A stretch of 60,039 nucleotides of DNA, taken from contig CAZHXF010000014.1 of assembly GCA_964536375.1 (NCBI GenBank), positions 1-60,039 on the forward strand, given 5' to 3'. Position 1 is the first letter of the stretch; each line of letters opens with the position of its first letter. The notes beneath the pieces were generated by a model that ran no database searches, had not been told where the DNA came from, and saw nothing but the letters and a program-made list of their open reading frames with translations. The translations under genes were made by a program, and so were the position numbers. The DNA is from Desulfuromonas sp964536375 (lineage in GTDB: Bacteria > Desulfobacterota > Desulfuromonadia > Desulfuromonadales > Desulfuromonadaceae). Below are positions 42,963 through 51,333 of the stretch, piece by piece.

Positions 42963-45530
42963 GTGAACAGAGAACCAGAAAATTGCAGAAACCTTGGCGC
43001 ACAATCATTCGTTACCGAACTCGGGATGCACAGCCGCGCTGCCGCTAACGACTCTGCGCTGCCAGCTGAACAGCAACTTATGCAATTCGTTGAGATTTTT
43101 GGTCCTAAACATCTGGCTAAGCGGCGCAAGATTGCGGGTCAGATGCTGCGCGCTAATGGTGCTACCCATAACGTCTTTGATGCCCCTGAACACCCTCGGG
43201 TCTGGCAGTTTGATCCTATTCCGCTGGTCATCAGTGCGGATGAATGGGTCCATATCGAAGCAGGGCTGGTGCAACGCGCGCGCCTGCTCAACCTGATTCT
43301 GGCCGATATCTACGGGGCGCGTAAATTATTCAGCCAAGGGTTGCTGCCCCCCGAGCTGGTCTATGCCCATAAAGGTTTTCTCTGGCCTTGCGTTGGTCAT
43401 GTTCTGGATAAGGATCAGCCCCTGTCGATGTATTCTGCTAACTTGGCGCGCGGACGTGATGGTCGTTTCTGGGTGCTTAAAGACCGAACCAATCCTCTTT
43501 TTGGCTCTGGCTATGCCTTGGAAAATCGTCTGGTGATGTCACATAGTTTTTCCGGCTTGTTCAAGGATCTTCAGGTGCACCGACTTGCCATGTATTTTCA
43601 CTCTTTGCATGCTATGTTGACTAGGTTGGCGCGGCACAATCAGACTGACCCACGCATTGTTCTGCTTACTCCGGGGCCGCACCACGATGCCTATTTTGAA
43701 CATGCATATCTTGCGGCATATCTTGGCTACCCTCTGGTGCAGGGGGCGGATTTGGTGGTACGCGATAGCTGCTTGTGGCTCAAATCTGTTGGCGGTTTAC
43801 GTCAGGTCGACGTTGTTTTGCGTCGGGTAGATGATGCGCTGTGTGACCCGCTGGAATTACATGGCGACTCCCTCTATGGTGTTCCGGGTTTGCTTGAGGC
43901 GCTGCGTCTGGGTAATGTGGCAACGCCTAACCCTTTGGGTAGCAGTGCCCTCGAGAATCCGGGGCTGATGGCTTTTTTACCGAGTATTTCCCGTGCTCTG
44001 CTGGGTGAAGAGTTGTTATTGTCTTCGGTGGCGACCTGGTGGTGCGGGCAACCGCGCGAATGCGAATTTGTGCTCCAGAATCTTGATCGTCTGGTGATAA
44101 AATCTATTCACCCTATGGCTGAGTTGGATAGCTTGTCTCCCGGGCACTTGGATGCTGAGCAACTTAAACTGTTGCGCGCCAGGATTCTTGAACGTCCGCA
44201 GCTCTATGTTGGTCAAGAAATAGACGGGTTTGCTACTGTGCCATCCTTTGCTAGGGATGAAATAGAGCCTTGTTACAGTGTCCTTACCACCTACCTGACG
44301 GCTGAGGATAACTCCTATGTTGTCATGCCGGGCGGGCTGACGCGCATAAGCCCGCTGGCGGCTGAACTACCACTGTTGCAGCAGGAGTCAAGATTCAGTA
44401 AGGATACTTGGGTGCTGACCGCAGAACCGGACAAACAGGTCAATTTCTGGAAAAAGGCTCAGTCTGAGCAGATGATTATATCTCAGCTGGGTTCCTTGCC
44501 CAGTCGTTCAGCGGAAAATCTGTTTTGGGCTGCGCGTTACGCTGAGCGTACCGAAGCTGGTGCTAGATTGATGCGCCTGATTTTGATCAAATTGCACGAA
44601 CTTAACGAGTTCCACGATGCCGATGACCAGCTCAGCCTGAATTTTTTGCTCCAGGTTTTGACCAAAGTTTCGGCAAGTTATCCGGGTTTTGTCGGTGCGC
44701 AGGCAGCGAAAAAACTGCTGGATCCGCGTGCAGAGCTGCTGTCTTTAGCCTGTGATGCTAATCGTGATGGTAGTTTGCAGGCTTCGTTGCGCAGCTTCGG
44801 GCGGGCAACTTACGCGGTCAGGGATCTGTTGCCCGGCGATGCTTGGCTGGTGGTCGACAGCATGCAACAGAACTGGAAACCGAAAATCTCGGTTGCGCAG
44901 ATTGGTACCGACCGCTTGATCGATAGTATAGATCAACTGATTTTGCAGCTGGCTGCATTCAGCGGGTTGACGCATGAGAATATGTCGCGGGAACTGGCCT
45001 GGAATCTGCTCAATGCCGGACGGCGCTTAGAGCGCGGTCTGAATTTGATTGAACTATTACGTGTCGCTTTGGTGCCGTGCCACAGTGGTGATTTGGCCGA
45101 GCAGATGATGGAGATGGTATTGGCTACGAGTAACAGCCTGATCGTTTTTCGCCGGCGCTACCGTTCCTTTATGCAGCTGGAGAATATTCTGGAGCTGCTG
45201 TTGATGGATGAAGATTATCCACGCTCGTTAGCCTACCAGTTGCGTTTTTTGCAGGTACATATTGCTGTCTTGGCGCAGGAGCGGGGTAGTGAGCAGATTG
45301 CTCAGGATAAACAGCTGATCGATGAGACCTTATCTGCCTTGCGCGCAGTTAATGCGGCCCAGCTAACGCAACTGTCCAATGGGGAAGGAAGCTATCCGCT
45401 GTTGCAGAAGTTGCTGGACGCACAGCAGGAGCGTCTGTTAAAGCTGTCAGGGCTGCTGACGCAGTTTTATTTTAGTCCGGCTCTGGTGCAGCAGCAAGTG
45501 GGTGGAGTTATCCAGGAGCGCGCGTCATGA
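42963..45530 (+). CDS. Circularly permuted ATP-grasp fused to alpha-E domain
   Basis: An 855-aa protein. The first half (about 30-500) is the circularly permuted ATP-grasp ligase (DUF404/407): RVWQFDPIPLVISADEWVHIEAGLVQRARLLNLILADIYG, GFLWPCVG, VLLTPGPHHDAYFEHAYLAAYLGYPLVQGADLVV and YVVMPGGLTRI. The second half (about 510-850) is a helical alpha-E domain starting LPSRSAENLFWAARYAERTEAGARL. The start is GTG 42963 or ATG 43026. It overlaps the next gene by four bases. It probably activates a carboxylate and joins it to an amine; substrates are unknown. Confidence 0.9.
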   Translation: MNREPENCRNLGAQSFVTELGMHSRAAANDSALPAEQQLMQFVEIFGPKHLAKRRKIAGQMLRANGATHNVFDAPEHPRVWQFDPIPLVISADEWVHIEAGLVQRARLLNLILADIYGARKLFSQGLLPPELVYAHKGFLWPCVGHVLDKDQPLSMYSANLARGRDGRFWVLKDRTNPLFGSGYALENRLVMSHSFSGLFKDLQVHRLAMYFHSLHAMLTRLARHNQTDPRIVLLTPGPHHDAYFEHAYLAAYLGYPLVQGADLVVRDSCLWLKSVGGLRQVDVVLRRVDDALCDPLELHGDSLYGVPGLLEALRLGNVATPNPLGSSALENPGLMAFLPSISRALLGEELLLSSVATWWCGQPRECEFVLQNLDRLVIKSIHPMAELDSLSPGHLDAEQLKLLRARILERPQLYVGQEIDGFATVPSFARDEIEPCYSVLTTYLTAEDNSYVVMPGGLTRISPLAAELPLLQQESRFSKDTWVLTAEPDKQVNFWKKAQSEQMIISQLGSLPSRSAENLFWAARYAERTEAGARLMRLILIKLHELNEFHDADDQLSLNFLLQVLTKVSASYPGFVGAQAAKKLLDPRAELLSLACDANRDGSLQASLRSFGRATYAVRDLLPGDAWLVVDSMQQNWKPKISVAQIGTDRLIDSIDQLILQLAAFSGLTHENMSRELAWNLLNAGRRLERGLNLIELLRVALVPCHSGDLAEQMMEMVLATSNSLIVFRRRYRSFMQLENILELLLMDEDYPRSLAYQLRFLQVHIAVLAQERGSEQIAQDKQLIDETLSALRAVNAAQLTQLSNGEGSYPLLQKLLDAQQERLLKLSGLLTQFYFSPALVQQQVGGVIQERAS

Positions 45531-46414
45531 AGTTCAGGATAACGCATATCACCGCTTATCACTACAGCGATCCGGTAGCTCTGAGTTGGAATAAAGCTTG
45601 TCTGCTCCCGCGCGACACTAAGCGTCAGCGCTGTCTCAGTGGCAAGTTAAAGATTGAACCTAGCCCCGTCGCTGTGCGAGAACGTAGCGACTGTTTTGGT
45701 AATCGTAAGAGCTATTTTTCGCTACAGAAATCACATCCTGAGCTGATCGTTACTGCTATCAGTGAGGTGGATGTCAGCCCGTCACTAGACTTGGCGTTGC
45801 TGGGCAATGCGTCATGGGAAGATATACGCGTTCAACTAGCCACACCAGGAGCTGAGGAGGTGCTGGAGGCGTTGCCTTTTCTGCATGAATCTGCTCTGGT
45901 GCAGGGGTTACGTCCTCTTGCTGCTTACGCTCGCCCATCATTTGTCTCTGGACGGCCGTTGGTCGAAGCGGTTGGTGAACTGATGCAGCGTATCTATCAG
46001 GACTTCAAATATGACAAGGGATCTACCAATATTGCCACCCCGGTAGCCGAGGTCATGACCAACCATCACGGTGTCTGTCAAGATTTTGCCCACTTGGGTG
46101 TGGGTTGTCTGCGCGCCTTGGGACTAGCTGCTCGTTACGTCAGCGGTTACATTGAAACCCAGCCATTGCCAGGCACAGAGCGCTTGATAGGCGCAGATGC
46201 ATCTCATGCCTGGTTTTCAGTATATTGCGGCGCGGACGGCTGGATTGATTTTGATCCGACCAATAACCAAGTTGTCTCAGATCAGCATGTAACTTTGGCT
46301 TGGGGGCGCGATTTTTCTGATGTTTCCCCCTTGCGTGGTGTGGCTTTCGGTGGTGGTGAGCACCAGGTTAATGTTTCGGTAGATGTTTCTAGAATTGCTG
46401 AGGCGAGGGTATGA
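45527..46414 (+). CDS. Transglutaminase-family cysteine peptidase-like protein
   Basis: A 295-aa protein with the N-terminal bacterial transglutaminase domain (FRITHITAYHYSDPVALSWNKACLLPRD) and a catalytic core with C184 (HHGVCQDFAHL), H227 (DASHAWFSV) and D243 (WIDFDPTNN). In bacteria such proteins more often act as amide-bond hydrolases than as cross-linkers. ATGA overlap with the fused ATP-grasp/alpha-E gene shows coupling. It is the second transglutaminase of the cluster. Confidence 0.9.
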   Translation: MKFRITHITAYHYSDPVALSWNKACLLPRDTKRQRCLSGKLKIEPSPVAVRERSDCFGNRKSYFSLQKSHPELIVTAISEVDVSPSLDLALLGNASWEDIRVQLATPGAEEVLEALPFLHESALVQGLRPLAAYARPSFVSGRPLVEAVGELMQRIYQDFKYDKGSTNIATPVAEVMTNHHGVCQDFAHLGVGCLRALGLAARYVSGYIETQPLPGTERLIGADASHAWFSVYCGADGWIDFDPTNNQVVSDQHVTLAWGRDFSDVSPLRGVAFGGGEHQVNVSVDVSRIAEARV

Positions 46415-46507
46415 AGTATTAGATATTGGCAGACATCGATTGCATGTATTGCCCTGTTTTTTCTGCGTGCTTAAGCTGGCAGCAGCATTTTCAAAAAGGA
46501 GCCTCAG

Positions 46508-47989
46508 ATGAGATTTGAAGAGTACGACACCGAGGGTTTTTTCGATGAAATTTTTGATGTCAACGGAATTCCACGTCCCGGTGCCGATCTGCTGATCGAG
46601 CGCTTTAATGGCTTGCCGGAGAATGAACTCCAGCGGCGCCAGAAGGCCGCCGAGGCTGCGCTGTTGAACATGGGGATCACTTTTAATGTCTACAATGATG
46701 AAATGCAGACCGAGAAGATTTTTCCCTTTGATATTGTGCCGCGTATTGTACCGGCCAATGAATGGGCCGTGCTCGAGCGCGGGCTGAAACAACGGGTAGA
46801 AGCACTCAACAGTTTTATTGACGATGTCTACAACGGGCAGAAAATCATCAAGGATGGCATAGTTCCCGCTGATTTAGTGATGTCGTCCGATGGCTTTCGC
46901 CAACCATGCGTCGGTCTCAAACCGCCTTGCGGCATCTGGTGCCATATTACCGGTACCGACTTGGTGCGCGCTGGCGATGGTGAATTCTACGTTCTGGAGG
47001 ACAATCTGCGTTGCCCGTCCGGGGTCTCTTACGTCATGGAGAACCGGCTGATCATGAAACGTACTTTACCTATGGTGTTTGATGCCTGTAGTGTGCAACC
47101 AGTCACCGACTATCCAAGCCGCTTGCTTGATATGCTGCAGGAGTTGGCGCCACCGGGAGTCAGGGTGCCGATGGTGGTTGTTTGGACTCCGGGCATCTAT
47201 AATTCGGCCTATTTCGAGCATAGTTTCCTCGCGCAGCAGATGGGGGTTCCTCTTGTAGAAGGGGGCGATCTGGTGGTGCATAGAGGTGAGGTGATGATGC
47301 GCACTACCAAGGGTCTGGAACGGGTTGATGTTATATATCGGCGCATTGACGATGATTTTATGGATCCTACGGTGTTTCGTGAGGATTCGTTGCTCGGGGT
47401 GCCGGGGTTGATGGGCGTTTACCGTAATGGTCGGGTTGCTTTGGCCAATGCTCCAGGTACCGGGGTGGCTGATGATAAGGCGGTTTACGCCTATGTCCCC
47501 GAGATTATCAAGTATTACCTTGGTGAGGATCCAATCATCAATAATGTTCCGACTTATGCTTGCTGGCGCGATGATGATCGCCAGTATGTGCTGGAAAATC
47601 TCGACAAATTGGTGGTTAAGGCAGTTAACGAATCTGGCGGATACGGTATGCTGATTGGTCCTCACGCTACCGCGGTCGAACGTGCCGAATTTGCCCAGCG
47701 CATAAAGGCCAAGCCGCGCGCCTACATCGCTCAGCCAACCCTTGCCCTGTCACGGGTTCCGGTGTTGGTGGATGATCACTTCGAGGGGCGCCACGTCGAT
47801 TTGCGCCCCTATATCCTCAATGGTAAGGACAGTGTCTACGTGTTGCCCGGGGGCTTGACCAGGGTGGCGCTGAAGAAGGGGTCACTGGTGGTAAATTCTT
47901 CTCAAGGTGGAGGGAGCAAGGACACGTGGGTGCTCAATGCTGAAGGTGATAGCTTGGCGGAATTGACCAAGGTTAAAGGGGAGAACTGA
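46508..47989 (+). CDS. Circularly permuted ATP-grasp protein, stand-alone
   Basis: A 493-aa paralogue of the N-terminal half of the 42963 protein, without alpha-E. Matching segments are IFPFDIVPRIVPANEWAVLERGLKQRVEALNSFIDDVYNG, SYVMENRLIMKR, VVVWTPGIYNSAYFEHSFLAQQMGVPLVEGGDLVV, ENLDKLVVKAVNESGGYGMLIG and YVLPGGLTRVAL. GGAGCC precedes ATG 46508. The alpha-E partner is the next gene, three bases after the stop, so this pair is the split version of the upstream fusion. Confidence 0.92.
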   Translation: MRFEEYDTEGFFDEIFDVNGIPRPGADLLIERFNGLPENELQRRQKAAEAALLNMGITFNVYNDEMQTEKIFPFDIVPRIVPANEWAVLERGLKQRVEALNSFIDDVYNGQKIIKDGIVPADLVMSSDGFRQPCVGLKPPCGIWCHITGTDLVRAGDGEFYVLEDNLRCPSGVSYVMENRLIMKRTLPMVFDACSVQPVTDYPSRLLDMLQELAPPGVRVPMVVVWTPGIYNSAYFEHSFLAQQMGVPLVEGGDLVVHRGEVMMRTTKGLERVDVIYRRIDDDFMDPTVFREDSLLGVPGLMGVYRNGRVALANAPGTGVADDKAVYAYVPEIIKYYLGEDPIINNVPTYACWRDDDRQYVLENLDKLVVKAVNESGGYGMLIGPHATAVERAEFAQRIKAKPRAYIAQPTLALSRVPVLVDDHFEGRHVDLRPYILNGKDSVYVLPGGLTRVALKKGSLVVNSSQGGGSKDTWVLNAEGDSLAELTKVKGEN

Positions 47990-47991
47990 TT

Positions 47992-48975
47992 ATGCTGAGT
48001 CGCGTTGCAAATGCTATGTACTGGCTGAATCTTTATATAGAACGTGCTGAAAACGTTGCACGTTTTATTGACGCTAACTATCATATGACCCTAGATATTC
48101 CGAATAGCGCCAGTGACCAGTGGGAGCCCCTGATCAATACTACCGGGAATAATGAATTATTCACCGAGCTCTATGGCAAGGCTAACAGGGAAAATGCCAT
48201 AGAATTTCTGGCCTTCGATCGGAGAAATCCCAACTCAATTTTTTCCTGTGTGCGCGTGGCGCGAGAAAATGCCCGCTCGGTGCGTGAGTATATCAGCTCG
48301 GAAATGTGGGAGCAGCTCAATAGTTTTTATCTGCTGATGAACGATGCGGCAAAGCAAGATTCGCTGGATCTGCCGCACCAGTTTTTCGTCAATATAATGA
48401 ATTCCAGTCATGCTTTTATTGGCATCACCGACTCGACGATGAATCATGGTGAAGGTTGGCATTTCGGTCGTCTCGGGCGTATGCTAGAGCGTGCTGATAA
48501 GACAACCAGGATCCTCGACGTCAAGTACTTCATTCTTTTGCCGTCTATGGATTATGTGGGTAGCCCCTACGATAGTATTTTGTGGGGGGCGTTGTTGCGC
48601 TCAGCTAGCGCCTTCGAGATGTATCGCAAGCAGTACGGGCGGATTAATCCCAATAAAATAGTCGAGTTTCTGCTGCTTGATATAAATTTTCCGCGAGCAG
48701 TGCACCATTGTATTATCACGGCAATGATCTCAATGAATAACATCACCGGCAGTGCGCGTGGAACCTTTACCAACAAGGCTGAACAGAAGTTGGGCAAATT
48801 GCTTGCTGAGTTTGATTTTGCTTCTTTGGATGAGATATTTGATCAAGGTTTGCACGAATATCTTGATAGCACGCAGACCCTGGTGAATAATGTCGGTAAT
48901 GCGGTCCAGGATGTGTTTTTCAATCAGCGCTCGGAAGGGGATCAGGTTCAAGGACAAAGCCAATCGCTGGCATAG
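47992..48975 (+). CDS. Alpha-E domain protein
   Basis: A 327-aa all-helical protein that begins with the alpha-E signature MLSRVANAMYWLNLYIERAENVARFID and has GRMLERADKTTRILDVKYF further on. Alpha-E domains are found only with circularly permuted ATP-grasp ligases and related modules; a role as substrate carrier or scaffold was proposed. The last 20 residues are Gln-rich. It lies immediately after its ATP-grasp partner. Confidence 0.92.
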   Translation: MLSRVANAMYWLNLYIERAENVARFIDANYHMTLDIPNSASDQWEPLINTTGNNELFTELYGKANRENAIEFLAFDRRNPNSIFSCVRVARENARSVREYISSEMWEQLNSFYLLMNDAAKQDSLDLPHQFFVNIMNSSHAFIGITDSTMNHGEGWHFGRLGRMLERADKTTRILDVKYFILLPSMDYVGSPYDSILWGALLRSASAFEMYRKQYGRINPNKIVEFLLLDINFPRAVHHCIITAMISMNNITGSARGTFTNKAEQKLGKLLAEFDFASLDEIFDQGLHEYLDSTQTLVNNVGNAVQDVFFNQRSEGDQVQGQSQSLA

Positions 48976-49126
48976 ATTAAGTGTGGATTTTGCTCTGAGT
49001 GGGGCAGCTTTTTTGAAACATACAACGGTGCATTGCGTATTTAATGACTAATGCTTAGAACGAAGCTTTTGCCTAAGACTTATCCTGTTGTCTTAGTATG
49101 GGAAACTTCAAACGGAGGATGACGCT

Positions 49127-49683
49127 ATGGTTGGCGGATTCAATCACAATTGCTGCTATAAAGAGCAGATTTACCATGTACAAACCGAGGATAGCGGGGT
49201 AAAGAAAGCCGCCATTACCACGCTGTTGTACAGTGGTGGAACCATTCTGGCGCGCAAGACCAGCTCCTATCCAGATATTTTGGAACATGCTGATTTAAAT
49301 GCCGAGGTTGAAGTGCGCATGAAAGAGCAGCACAAGCAGATGATGCGTGATTTGAAGGATGGTTGTTTCGATGATCGTCTGCCCAATACTGAGAAGCAAC
49401 CAGAGAAGCAACCAGAGAAGCAACCAGAGAAGCAACCAGAGAAGCAACCAGAGAAGCNNNNNNNNNNNNNNNNNNNNNNNNNNNNNNNNNNNNNNNNNNN
49501 NNNNNNNNNNNNNNNNNNNNNNNNNNNNNNNNNNNNNNNNNNNNNNNNNNNNNNNNNGAGAAGCAACCAGAGAAGCAACCAGAGAAGCAACCAGAGAAGC
49601 AACCAGAGAAGCAACCAGAGAAATCCTCTGGGAAAATAGATCTGGATAGGTTGATTCTGGCATATCTAACTGTTGGTCGTTGA
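49127..49683 (+). CDS. Small protein with a Glu-Lys-Gln-Pro tandem repeat (contains an assembly gap)
   Basis: The N-terminal about 85 residues form a compact unit (GFNHNCCYKEQIYHVQTEDSG, TTLLYSGGTILARKTSSY, MKEQHKQMMRDLKDGCFD) that looks like a conserved domain of unknown function. Then come EKQP repeats of a 12-base unit, broken by a 100-N gap. After the gap the correct frame continues EKQP x5, EKSSGKIDLDRLILAYLTVGR and stops at 49681-49683. Overlapping the flanks by 55 bases restores the frame and gives six repeats at minimum; the true number is unresolved. GGAGG lies before the ATG. It follows the alpha-E gene by 151 bases on the same strand. Confidence 0.75.
49391..49617 (+). repeat. 12-bp tandem repeat GAGAAGCAACCA encoding EKQP
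   Basis: Five copies plus seven bases precede the N run and five copies follow it, all identical. The perfect identity and in-frame unit suggest recent expansion and variable copy number. Confidence 0.9.
49458..49557. other. 100-N scaffold gap inside the EKQP repeat
   Basis: Exactly 100 N. The last 55 bases before it and the first 55 after it are identical repeat sequence, the same overlap length as at the 2641 gap. The real repeat length is unknown. Confidence 0.9.
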
Positions 49684-49704
49684 TGGCGACCAGTGAAATA
49701 TAGT

Positions 49705-49804
49705 AAACTATTCAGCATGATAGGTACGCAATCCCCATAACAATGGACACATAAACCCTTGCTATGGGGAATGCGTATTAACCTGAAGAGGTGCTGAATA
49801 GGTT
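49705..49804. repeat. About 100-bp foldback element upstream of the histidine kinase
   Basis: Outer inverted repeats AAACTATTCAGCA (49705-49717) and TGCTGAATAGGTT (49792-49804) match at 12 of 13 positions. Inner arms TACGCAATCCCCATA (49725-49739) and TATGGGGAATGCGTA (49763-49777) match at 14 of 15. The whole can form a long cruciform or RNA hairpin. It may be a MITE-like element or act as terminator/leader between the repeat protein and the kinase; there is no T-run. Confidence 0.75.
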
Positions 49805-49830
49805 ACGAAATATAACCATAAGGAAATGCC

Positions 49831-51333
49831 GTGTTTCGAAATAGCTTAATCACCCGCATTGTTGTTATGAATGTGCTGTTGCTTACGGTGGGTATCGGTA
49901 TCTTTACTGTTTTTCATTTTGAACGTGATCGCGATAATATGATTGAGCTGACTACCAATGGTGCCGAAATTTTGATGGCGACTATTGAAAACGCGATTTT
50001 CAATTCCAAGTGTAAGGGAGAGCCTGCCCGTCTGCAAAAAACGCTGGAATTTATTGCTAGCAGCCCTAACTTGTTAAGTATCCGTATTTTTGATCCACGC
50101 GATGGTAGGGTGTCTAACTCTTCGATTAGTGAAGAGATTAATAGTCCTGTTGCACCCCAGGATATGCAGATATTCACTGAAGGGAAAAGCTCGGTCATAT
50201 TTAATTATCGTGGCGAAGAGGTGCTGAGCATAGTCAAGCCGATAAATGCCAAGCCGCTGTGTCAGCAGTGTCACCCTGCCGATAAAAGAGTTCTCGGGGT
50301 GTTGAACATTAACTACTCCATGAAGGGGACAGCTGAAAGGCTGGCACAGTCTTCGAAGTGTTTTTCCTTGTCGATGATTTTTATAACTTTATTGCTATCT
50401 ATTGGTGCTGCAACTATTCTTATCCGTTTTGTACGTAATCCCCTTCGGGATCTTACCCGGCGCATGGCGCTGGTAGAAGCGGGGGATTTGAGTGTGCGTA
50501 TAGTGCCGAAGCATCAGGACGAAATTGCTTGCTTGATGTTGAGCTTTAACTCAATGGTTGAAAAGCTGGAAATAGCAAAAAATAAGCTGGAGCAGGTCCA
50601 TTTCCGTCAGTTGGAGCAAGCGGATCGGCTTGCCTCTATTGGTGAGATGGCTACCGGTATGGCCCATGAGATAAAAAATCCACTGGCAGGTATAAGCGGT
50701 GCGGTGACGGTGTTGGCGGATGATTTCCCGCCAGGAGATGAACGGCGTCAGGTGGTGCACGATATTCTAGCGCAGATTGCCAGATTAAATAAAACGGCTA
50801 CAGATTTGCTAAAATTCGGTCGTCCGGGGCTGCCCCAGTGTGATTATTTGGATGTAAACGAAGTCATTAAGGAAACCCTGTTTTTTGTAGCCCAACACCC
50901 TGAGGCGAAGGCAGTAAAGCAGGTTACGGAGCTAAGTGAAGAATTACCCTGCGTGTGGGCAGACCGCAAGCAGGTGCAGCAGTTGTTACTGAATATAATT
51001 ATCAATGCACTGCAAGCTATGACCGATGGTGGAATATTAATCATACAAACTGAGTTGTATTGTGAGTTGGATGGTAGTCGCTATGTGCGTATCCGTATAG
51101 TGGACACTGGCACTGGCTTGACCAGCGAGTGTGTTGAAAAGATTTTCACCCCATTTTTTACTACTAAAAACCAGGGAACTGGGCTTGGGTTAGCAATTTG
51201 TAAACAGTTGGTAGAACAGAATAATGGGCGTATTTCTGTTATGAGCACTCCTGGCAAGGGGGCTACTTTTACGATTATGTTGCCAGTGGTAGATTTGCCT
51301 CTATTTCAGAGTGAAAAGGAAATAAATGAATAA
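49831..51333 (+). CDS. Membrane sensor histidine kinase with periplasmic c-type haem motif
   Basis: A 500-aa protein. It has a transmembrane helix (about 8-28), a periplasmic sensor (30-178) with one CxxCH site, C144-QQ-C147-H148, inside a PAS-like strand region (LCQQCHPADKRVLGVLNI), a second helix (178-200), HAMP (about 200-252), a HisKA box with H279 (GMAHEIKNPL), and an HATPase with N box NIIINALQAM and GTGLGLAI. Haem attachment suggests sensing of redox state or a gas, as with haem-bearing sensors of Geobacter relatives. The start is GTG 49831 with AAGGAA upstream. It overlaps its regulator by eight bases. Confidence 0.92.
   Translation: MFRNSLITRIVVMNVLLLTVGIGIFTVFHFERDRDNMIELTTNGAEILMATIENAIFNSKCKGEPARLQKTLEFIASSPNLLSIRIFDPRDGRVSNSSISEEINSPVAPQDMQIFTEGKSSVIFNYRGEEVLSIVKPINAKPLCQQCHPADKRVLGVLNINYSMKGTAERLAQSSKCFSLSMIFITLLLSIGAATILIRFVRNPLRDLTRRMALVEAGDLSVRIVPKHQDEIACLMLSFNSMVEKLEIAKNKLEQVHFRQLEQADRLASIGEMATGMAHEIKNPLAGISGAVTVLADDFPPGDERRQVVHDILAQIARLNKTATDLLKFGRPGLPQCDYLDVNEVIKETLFFVAQHPEAKAVKQVTELSEELPCVWADRKQVQQLLLNIIINALQAMTDGGILIIQTELYCELDGSRYVRIRIVDTGTGLTSECVEKIFTPFFTTKNQGTGLGLAICKQLVEQNNGRISVMSTPGKGATFTIMLPVVDLPLFQSEKEINE

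Noticed and set aside
49391..49617. CRISPR-like array
   Set aside because: The 12-bp units are contiguous, without spacers, and encode EKQP in frame; they are a coding tandem repeat.
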